A stretch of DNA of 7,678 bases. Source: Bryobacterales bacterium (GTDB lineage: Bacteria; Acidobacteriota; Terriglobia; Bryobacterales; Bryobacteraceae). The stretch covers positions 1-7,678 of the forward strand of contig SHUN01000125.1 of NCBI GenBank assembly GCA_009697495.1, read 5' to 3'. Position numbers and translations under genes: made by a program. Numbering within the stretch: the first letter of the stretch is position 1; every line of letters starts with the position of its first letter. Positions 1 to 4,887 of the stretch are shown here, one piece after another. A model generated the notes under the pieces. It made no database searches. It was not told the DNA's origin and saw only the letters and a list, made by a program, of their open reading frames with translations.

Positions 1-2300
1 GTGACGACGAGGGACTTACGAATTTCTCTTTGCACGCCGATGGTTAGGTGGCGGGAGTAGGGAGGACTGTAGCGGTAGGGGTAAAGGTCGGTGCCTTGTT
101 TGGAGATATTGATGTTGCGGACGGAGAGATCGTTGGGGTTGGGATTGGCGGTGGCGGCTTCTGAGTTGGCGCGGATTCGAGGGAGTATGTTCATCAGGTC
201 AGAGAGGCGGAACCCGGTGGGCGCGGTACGGAAGTCGAGTGGGGTGCCGACGTTGACGTTGGGAAGCGTGCCTGGAATGGGATTGACGATGCCGGCGGTG
301 GGGTTGGGAACGCTTTGGCCGCCGATCTGCTGGCGGCCGTTGCCGACGGGACCGATGACGGAGCGCTCGACAAGGCGTTGGGAGATTTCGGTGGTGTCGT
401 AGTAAAAGCCGCCGCCGCCCCGGATGACGGTTTTACTGTTCTTGAAGGGGTTCCAGGCGAAGCCGAGGGAGGGGGTCCAGTTGGTGTATGTGGGCCTGGT
501 GGGATCGAGGCTCTCCATGAGGGGCGCCAAGTAGGCGGGTTTGCTGAGATCGCCGTTGACGAGCGTGGATTCGAACTGCCAGGCGAGGCCGTAGTTGAGC
601 GTGAGTTTGGAATTGATGCGGAAAGTGTCCTGCCAGTAGAGATGATAGCGGCGGTTGGTGTTGGCCTTATCGATGTTGAACGGGGGCGGCTGGGCGGGAT
701 CGCCGATGCCCATGATGAAGGCCGCAAGGGGGAGTTTGAGTACATCAGCATTGGTGACGAACTGAGCGGGGAAACCGAAGGCGGAGAGGGGGATGCGGTT
801 GGCGGCCATGATATCGGGACCCCAGACTTGTCCGGCGGCGGGATCACCGAAGGCCCAATAGCCTGTGGCGGGCGCGTTTTCGTAGCTGGCGCCGAAGCGC
901 ATGCGGTGAGCGCCGCGCTGCCAGCTCATGTTGTTGACGAGGTTGTAGCGGCGGACATCGCGGCCTTGAGGGGCGTTGGAGGTATTGCCGAAGCGAACGT
1001 TGGTGCCGGCGACAGACATTTCGGGGAGGCCGAGGCCAAGGCAGCCTGGGCACTCCTTTTCCGTTGGGTGGAGGTTGCGGTTGTTCCAGTAGTGATAGGC
1101 GAAACGAAAGTCGTTGACGAACGCGGTGGAGAGCGTGCTGGTGATGCCGAGGACGCTTTGGTCGGCCCAATTGCGGTTGACGAGCCAGTTGGAGGGAAGG
1201 GGAGAGCCACCGCGGGGGCCGAAGCCGTTGTTGCCATCGTGGGAGTAGCGGGCGAAGAGGTTGTGTTTGGTGTTGAAACGATAATCGAATTTGGCTGAGA
1301 TTTGTCTGCCGTTGTAAGGATTGGAGGCGTTTTGGGTGAGGGCGGCGAAGTAGGCGGAATCGGGTTGGACGGTGACAACGGCGTCCTGGTTGTTGTTTTC
1401 GATATTGAAAAAGAAGAACAATTTGTCTTTCTTGATGGGGCCGGAGAGGAGGGCGCCGGCTTGGCGGCGGGCGAAGAAGGGGTCCGGGGCGAAGGCGTTG
1501 CGGCGGAGGGCGGGATAGGCGGAGAGGTTGTTATCGCGGAAGAAGTAATAGGCGCCGCCGTGGAAATCGTTGCCTCCGGAACGGGAGACGATGTTGATGG
1601 CGCCGGAGGCGGCGATGCCGGTGGAGAGGTCAAAATTAGCGGAGGAGATTTGGAATTCTTCGACGACTTCCTGGGAAAAGTTTTGGGCAGTGCCGCCTTC
1701 GATGGAGTTGCGGACGTTGCCGCCATCGACTGTGATGGCTGTTTTAGCAGAACTGGCGCCGAGGACGGAGACGGAGAACTGGGCGTTGTATTGCGCGAGG
1801 CTTTGGGCGCCGACGGAGACGCCGGGTTCGAGGAACGCGAGTTGGAGAAAGCTGCGGCCGTTCAAGGGGAGGGCTTCGATTTGGCTGCGAACGATGACGC
1901 CGTCAATTTTGTGGGCGTCGTAGGCGATTTGGGCGGTAGCGGCATCGACGCTAACGACTTCAGTGACGGTTCCGATTTCGAGTTTCATGTCGACAGTGGT
2001 TGTGCTGCCGGTGACGACTTCGGCTTGGCGGACGGTTTGGCGGAAGCCCGCCATGTGGGTGCGGACTTCGTAGCGGCCGGGGGGAAGCGCGGGGACGGAG
2101 AACTGGCCCTGGATGTCCGATTTGATTTCGCGTTTGAGACCTGTCTCGACGTTTGTGATGGTGATGGAGGCACCGGCGATGAGGCCGCCGGAGCCGTCAC
2201 TGACAGCGCCGACAATGGCGCCGATGGGGGCTTGGGCGAGAGCGGCGATCGTCAGGAAGAGAAGCGCGAGCGTAAACGTGGCTCTAGGCATGGAAAGCAT
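1..2300 (-). CDS. TonB-dependent receptor, Oar-like, with N-terminal carboxypeptidase-regulatory domain (C-terminus cut by window edge)
   Basis: Outer-membrane beta-barrel receptor of the Oar-like type, expected to import a large or scarce substrate using TonB energy; the substrate cannot be told. The frame is open from the ATG at 2300 to the edge, about 766 codons; relatives are usually 1000 residues or more, so the end of the barrel is missing. Residues 1-22 look like a signal peptide ending in ALA before Gln23. Residues about 27-108 form a carboxypeptidase-regulatory-like Ig fold (GQFSVPALPPGRYEV, then AGFR). A plug follows with LPLNGRSFLQL (144-151 core), a TVDGG motif and GAINIVSRSGGNDFHGGAYYF. 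Barrel strands include LNYGLAWQFE, and the frame ends in HLTIGVQREI. A CPGC cysteine pair sits in a barrel loop. The ATG at 2300 has GGGAG four bases upstream; an in-frame ATG at 2291 (spacing 13) is the alternative. It is divergent from the hydrolase gene. Codons mostly end in C. Confidence 0.93.
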   Translation of the reverse strand, partial: MLSMPRATFTLALLFLTIAALAQAPIGAIVGAVSDGSGGLIAGASITITNVETGLKREIKSDIQGQFSVPALPPGRYEVRTHMAGFRQTVRQAEVVTGSTTTVDMKLEIGTVTEVVSVDAATAQIAYDAHKIDGVIVRSQIEALPLNGRSFLQLAFLEPGVSVGAQSLAQYNAQFSVSVLGASSAKTAITVDGGNVRNSIEGGTAQNFSQEVVEEFQISSANFDLSTGIAASGAINIVSRSGGNDFHGGAYYFFRDNNLSAYPALRRNAFAPDPFFARRQAGALLSGPIKKDKLFFFFNIENNNQDAVVTVQPDSAYFAALTQNASNPYNGRQISAKFDYRFNTKHNLFARYSHDGNNGFGPRGGSPLPSNWLVNRNWADQSVLGITSTLSTAFVNDFRFAYHYWNNRNLHPTEKECPGCLGLGLPEMSVAGTNVRFGNTSNAPQGRDVRRYNLVNNMSWQRGAHRMRFGASYENAPATGYWAFGDPAAGQVWGPDIMAANRIPLSAFGFPAQFVTNADVLKLPLAAFIMGIGDPAQPPPFNIDKANTNRRYHLYWQDTFRINSKLTLNYGLAWQFESTLVNGDLSKPAYLAPLMESLDPTRPTYTNWTPSLGFAWNPFKNSKTVIRGGGGFYYDTTEISQRLVERSVIGPVGNGRQQIGGQSVPNPTAGIVNPIPGTLPNVNVGTPLDFRTAPTGFRLSDLMNILPRIRANSEAATANPNPNDLSVRNINISKQGTDLYPYRYSPPYSRHLTIGVQREIRKSLVV

Positions 2301-2309
2301 TCTACTCCC
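2301..2309 (-). promoter_or_regulatory. Ribosome binding site of the TonB receptor
   Basis: On the minus strand GGGAG (2309-2305) is followed by TAGA and then ATG at 2300. The four-base spacing is short but better than the 13 bases to the in-frame ATG at 2291, so it favours the upstream start. No convincing -35/-10 pair was found for this gene in 2310-2370. Confidence 0.5.
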
Positions 2310-2363
2310 AATTCCGTTCGTTATGGGGGGAGTGCTTAACAGTGTTGGGGCTTTCCCCCCCAA

Positions 2364-2443
2364 ACGCTCCCTGACGGTCGCGGCTCGGAAACGGTTGCGC
2401 TGATTCCGGAAGAGTTTCTGGGCCGCGAGCGTAAGCGAGGCGG
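2364..2443. repeat. Inverted pair of REP-like intergenic elements
   Basis: CTCCCTGACGGTCGCGGC at 2367-2384 is, read on the minus strand, 15/18 identical to GCCGCGAGCGTAAGCGAG at 2422-2439, so the two copies face each other across 37 bases. The interior has AAAC (2389-2392) opposite GTTT (2414-2417) and the palindrome TCCGGA (2405-2410), so the whole 80 bases could form an imperfect hairpin or cruciform. The arms resemble short GC-rich intergenic repeats of the form CCGCGAnCGTnAGnGAG that I recall from Acidobacteriota and some other GC-rich phyla. That resemblance is from memory and was not searched. Confidence 0.5.
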
Positions 2444-2465
2444 TGCCTGCCCCAATTCGGTTAAG

Positions 2466-2485
2466 CCCTCGTTGTGGGGCGAGGG
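2466..2485. repeat. Small perfect hairpin upstream of the hydrolase promoter
   Basis: CCCTCG (2466-2471) and CGAGGG (2480-2485) are perfect inverted repeats around an eight-base loop. They lie about 14-33 bases upstream of the proposed -10, where a -35 box or operator would be. There is no T-run after it, so it does not look like a terminator. Chance occurrence in GC-rich DNA is possible. Confidence 0.3.
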
Positions 2486-2495
2486 GGCATGCTCA

Positions 2496-2504
2496 TGCTA
2501 GAAT
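2496..2504 (+). promoter_or_regulatory. Extended -10 promoter element (TGCTAGAAT) for a probable leaderless hydrolase transcript
   Basis: TG at 2496-2497, one base, then TAGAAT at 2499-2504 matches an extended -10. A start site about seven bases downstream falls on or beside the ATG at 2511, and no Shine-Dalgarno sequence precedes that ATG. Together these suggest a leaderless mRNA. No -35 with normal spacing is evident: TTGTGG at 2472-2477 is 21 bases away. An extended -10 can work without a good -35. Confidence 0.45.
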
Positions 2505-2510
2505 TCGCGA

Positions 2511-3383
2511 ATGGTCGCGGAAATGAATGACGATTTTGAAATGGATCGAATGAGCTTGGCGCCGCCGGAGGCGGACGAGGGGAGACGAGCGTTTTTGGTG
2601 ACCAAGCTGGCGGCGGGGTTTGCGCTGGCGGTATCGCCCGTTACGGCGGAGACGATTACGACTTCGGCTGAGGGGCTGACGGCGGGCGAGGTGAAGATTC
2701 CCGTGGCCGAGGGGGAGATTCCGGCTTATCGGGCGATGCCTTCCTCGGGGAAAAATCATCCGGTGGTTCTGGTGGTGCAGGAAATTTTTGGGGTGCATGA
2801 GCACATTAAAGATGTCTGCCGGCGGTTGGCGAAATTGGGGCACATGGCGATTGCCCCGGAGATGTACGCGCGGCAGGGGGACGTTAGCAAGCTCACTAAT
2901 TTTCAGCAGATTCTGAATATTGTGGGGAAGGTGCCGGATGCGCAGGTGATGGCGGATTTGGACGCGGCGGTGGAGTATGCGGGGAAGGCGGGCGGGGATG
3001 TATCGAAGCTTGGAATTACGGGGTTTTGCTGGGGCGGACGGATCGTCTGGCTGTATGCGGCGCACAATCCGAAATTGAAGGCGGGCGTGGCGTGGTATGG
3101 GCGGCTGGCGGGGGTGCCGGCGGAGTTGACGCCGAAGCATCCGGTGGATATTGGCGGGGCGCTTCATGCGCCGGTGCTGGGGTTGTATGGGGCCAAAGAC
3201 AAGGGGATTCCGTTGGACACGGTGGAGCAGATGCGGGCGGTGTTGAAGAAGGGTGAGATTCGCGTTTACGACGAGGCCGACCATGGCTTCCACGCGGACT
3301 ACCGTCCGACGTATCATAAGGCGAGCGCGGAGGATGGCTTCCGGCGATTACAGGCGTGGTTCAAAGCGAACGGCGCGGCGTAA
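2511..3383 (+). CDS. Dienelactone hydrolase family protein with Tat-like signal
   Basis: Alpha/beta hydrolase of the dienelactone hydrolase (carboxymethylenebutenolidase-like) family, 290 residues; it should hydrolyse an ester or lactone, substrate unknown. The triad is visible: nucleophile Cys173 in GFCWGG, Asp230 in YGAKDKGI and His258 in DHGFH. Glu91 in QEIFG matches the family's conserved active-site Glu. The N-terminus carries RRAFLVTK (Arg25-Arg26) followed by an apolar stretch to about residue 46 ending near VTA, consistent with twin-arginine export, so it probably acts outside the cytoplasm. The classical soluble enzyme is about 235 residues and lacks this leader. ATG 2511 fits the leaderless promoter; ATG 2523 (Met5) with a weak GCGGA before it is an alternative, and both keep the signal. 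It is first of three closely spaced genes and divergent from the TonB receptor. Confidence 0.92.
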   Translation: MVAEMNDDFEMDRMSLAPPEADEGRRAFLVTKLAAGFALAVSPVTAETITTSAEGLTAGEVKIPVAEGEIPAYRAMPSSGKNHPVVLVVQEIFGVHEHIKDVCRRLAKLGHMAIAPEMYARQGDVSKLTNFQQILNIVGKVPDAQVMADLDAAVEYAGKAGGDVSKLGITGFCWGGRIVWLYAAHNPKLKAGVAWYGRLAGVPAELTPKHPVDIGGALHAPVLGLYGAKDKGIPLDTVEQMRAVLKKGEIRVYDEADHGFHADYRPTYHKASAEDGFRRLQAWFKANGAA

Positions 3384-3385
3384 GA

Positions 3386-3390
3386 AAGGA
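3386..3390 (+). promoter_or_regulatory. Shine-Dalgarno site setting the start of the GlsB-like gene
   Basis: AAGGA sits six bases before the ATG at 3397, directly after the hydrolase stop codon. It is the best SD in the window and rejects a longer reading from 3253, which would overlap the hydrolase by 131 bases. Confidence 0.75.
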
Positions 3391-3396
3391 ATTATC

Positions 3397-3639
3397 ATGT
3401 TCTGGTTGATCGGCACGCTGATATCGGGGTTGCTGGTGGGGCTTGTCGCCAAGTTTGTGATGCCTGGGAAGGATCCCGGGGGCATTGTCGGGACGATACT
3501 GATTGGGATTGCGGGGTCCTTTATTGGGAGTTGGGTGGGAAGTTTTTTGGGGATGGGATCGACGGGGTTTTTGATGTCGGTAGTAGGCTCAATCCTGCTG
3601 TTGATTGGGTATCGGGTGATAGCGGCGAAAAAGGTGTAA
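3397..3639 (+). CDS. GlsB/YeaQ/YmgE family stress-response membrane protein
   Basis: An 80-residue, very hydrophobic, Gly-rich protein of the transglycosylase-associated (GlsB/YeaQ/YmgE) family, small inner-membrane proteins linked to general stress; no molecular activity is established. Three membrane segments are visible, about residues 1-20, 30-52 and 57-74, ending in a basic AAKKV tail. The family pattern is clear: GLLVGLVAKFVMPG, then a KDPGG turn, then GTILIGIAGSFIGSWVG. Length matches the family (about 80-90). The start is fixed by AAGGA six bases upstream. It begins 13 bases after the hydrolase stop and ends six bases before the DUF4126 gene, so it is almost certainly co-transcribed with both. 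Its codons end largely in G or T, like its neighbours. Confidence 0.9.
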   Translation: MFWLIGTLISGLLVGLVAKFVMPGKDPGGIVGTILIGIAGSFIGSWVGSFLGMGSTGFLMSVVGSILLLIGYRVIAAKKV

Positions 3640-3645
3640 GTTCCG

Positions 3646-4521
3646 ATGGACAACTGGGCGCTGCTTTCGAACGTCCTCGGGCTGGCGATTGGCGCGGGGC
3701 TGAATCTGTACGCGGCGGTGCTGGTGACGGGATTGGGGATCCGTTACGGGTGGCTGCACGATATGCCGGGTGAGCTGGGATTGCTGGCGCATCCGGTAGT
3801 GCTGATCGCGGCGGGGGTGATGTACGCGGCGGAATTTGTGGCGGATAAAGTGCCGTTTTTTACGCCGATTTGGGATGGGATTCACACGTTCATACGGCCG
3901 GTGGGCGGGGCGCTGCTGGCGTTGAGCGCGACGGCGGATATGGATCCGCTGGTGAAGGTGTTGGCGGTGATGGGAGCGGGGACGCTGGCGCTGGGGACGC
4001 ATACATCGAAGATGGGATTCCGGCTTCTGGCGCATACGACGCCGGAGCCGGCAACGCATTCGGTGATTTCGGTGGTTGAGGATTTTGCAGTGGTGGGATT
4101 GCTGCTGTTGGCGTATCAATATCCTTGGATTGCGCTGCCGGTATTTGGTTGTGTTGTTGTGGGGATTGCGGTGTTTTTGCCGCTGTTGTTCCGGATCGCG
4201 CGGTTTTTGTTGGCGGGGTTGATTGGGCGGGTAATGTCGTGGTTTGCGGTGGAGGCGACGCGGGGGCCGGTGCGGGTGTTTGCTCGAAAAGTGAAGGGCG
4301 CGCCGCGATTGGCTTCGGGGGTTTTGCAGCCGGAGACGGGAGTGTTTACGTTTTCGCGTTGGGGGCGGAGGAGGGAAGTGGTGTTGGGGGCGTTGGCGCC
4401 GGGGGTGGAATGGGGGTTTGTGTATAACGTGGCGCGGACCGCGGATGGGTCGTCGTTTTATTTGACGAAGGAGTGGTGCGCTACTCCGGCGGCAGGGTCC
4501 ACTTGCGACACAGACTCGTGA
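3646..4521 (+). CDS. DUF4126 family membrane protein with C-terminal PH-like extension
   Basis: A 291-residue integral membrane protein whose first 200 residues match DUF4126, a family without known function. Hallmarks seen: NVLGLAIGAGLNLYAAVLVTGL (9-30), EFVADKVPFF (63-72), WDGIHTFIRPVGGALLA (76-92), GTHTSKMGFRLLAHTTPEP (117-135) and SVVEDFAVVG (142-151), with about five or six membrane segments up to residue 195. The usual domain is near 200 residues. Residues about 216-277, from ETGVFTFSRWGRRREVV to FYLTKEW, read as beta strands in a soluble tail and resemble a bacterial PH-like domain; that is an inference. The last 14 residues (CATPAAGSTCDTDS) look unlike the rest and may be altered sequence near a decayed region. 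The start has AAGGTG nine bases upstream, inside the previous gene's end. Last gene of the three-gene set; no clear terminator follows. Confidence 0.85.
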   Translation: MDNWALLSNVLGLAIGAGLNLYAAVLVTGLGIRYGWLHDMPGELGLLAHPVVLIAAGVMYAAEFVADKVPFFTPIWDGIHTFIRPVGGALLALSATADMDPLVKVLAVMGAGTLALGTHTSKMGFRLLAHTTPEPATHSVISVVEDFAVVGLLLLAYQYPWIALPVFGCVVVGIAVFLPLLFRIARFLLAGLIGRVMSWFAVEATRGPVRVFARKVKGAPRLASGVLQPETGVFTFSRWGRRREVVLGALAPGVEWGFVYNVARTADGSSFYLTKEWCATPAAGSTCDTDS

Positions 4522-4616
4522 GGCCGGTGGCGTTGGCCGTGGGATACTAAATGCGTGCCGAGCCGAACGAACCGCCGGTGCGGAGCAGGACTGCATTGCG
4601 GTGAACGACGGCGGCG
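4522..4616. other. Non-coding stretch after the DUF4126 gene, no intact gene
   Basis: This is the start of a 358-base gap between two converging genes. I see only short 4-bp inverted repeats such as CCGC-CGGT-GCGG and no T-run, so no supportable intrinsic terminator. On the minus strand one frame reads AVVHRNAVLLRTGGSFGSARI, stop, then ANATGLTSLCRKWTLPPE, stop (the second stretch runs into the end of the DUF4126 gene). These look protein-like and could be further gene debris beside the DUF3500 remnant, but I cannot name a family. Confidence 0.3.
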
Positions 4617-4868
4617 GCCCTGGGAGCTGAGCGAAGCGCGCATGAGTTCGTGGGCGAGCAGGCGGCTGGGATTGGTCATTTCGGCGAGGTTTACGCCTTT
4701 TCGCGGGTAGTTGCGGACGGGGAGATTGCTCCAGTCCTTGCGCTCGGCGTCGTCGAATTCGAAAATGATTTTCTTGCGGTCTTCGGGTTTGAAGGTATCG
4801 AGGAAGCGGATGACGATGGATGTGATGCCGCCGTCGGTGGGGGATTCCGCGGCGCATGATGCCGGTAA
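4617..4868 (-). pseudogene. DUF3500 gene remnant, both ends missing
   Basis: The minus frame starting just after a TGA (4871-4869) reads like the N-terminal part of a DUF3500 protein. It has FLDTFKPEDRKKIIFEF, then FDDAERKDW, then YPRKGVNLAEMT, and LLAHELMRASLSSQG ending at 4617. This is the family order: FL..L..EQR....FPFDD.ER..W, then PRKG..L.DMT, then LAH.LL.AGLS..G. There is no start codon between the TGA and the homologous part. After LSSQG the expected continuation (YxxAxxIM) is absent and the frame runs on as unrelated Arg/Pro/His-rich sequence to a stop at 4458. Intact members are several hundred residues; about 84 codons remain. It lies 11 bases downstream of the kinase stop on the same strand. 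The family's function is not well defined. A short expressed protein from ATG 4679 is possible but would keep only the last third of the homology. Confidence 0.7.
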
Positions 4869-4887
4869 TCATACTAGAATTACTGGC
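4861..4887. repeat. Imperfect inverted repeat spanning the kinase stop codon
   Basis: GCCGGTAAT (4861-4869) and ATTACTGGC (4879-4887) pair over nine positions with one mismatch, around a nine-base loop, and include the kinase TAA. On the minus-strand RNA the odd pair is A-C and no T-run follows, so it is at best a weak 3'-end hairpin. It marks the junction between the intact kinase gene and the DUF3500 remnant. Confidence 0.3.

Noticed and set aside
315..2339. Two long plus-strand frames (315-1298 and 1302-2339) that could be read as Gly/Asp/Val-rich proteins
   Set aside because: They are antisense to the TonB receptor, which has full family motifs. Their length follows from the C-ending codons on the other strand.
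2344..2365. GTTGGGG / CCCCAAAC hairpin as a terminator
   Set aside because: It lies between two divergent genes where no transcript needs to end, and it has no T-run.
2493..3317. A 274-residue minus-strand frame across the hydrolase
   Set aside because: It has Arg/His/Pro-rich shadow composition, while the plus frame carries an intact catalytic triad and signal sequence.
3253..3396. Longer N-terminus for the GlsB-like protein
   Set aside because: It would overlap the hydrolase by 131 bases and add 48 Arg-rich residues. The AAGGA site before 3397 and the family length support the short form.
3589..4872. A 427-residue minus-strand frame across the DUF4126 gene
   Set aside because: Its product is extremely Arg/His/Pro/Gln-rich with no domain. 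It mirrors the G-rich plus-strand genes and overlaps the DUF3500 remnant in another frame.
4872..4880. -10-like TACTAGAAT on the plus strand
   Set aside because: No plus-strand gene follows it, and it is made by the inverted repeat around the kinase stop codon.
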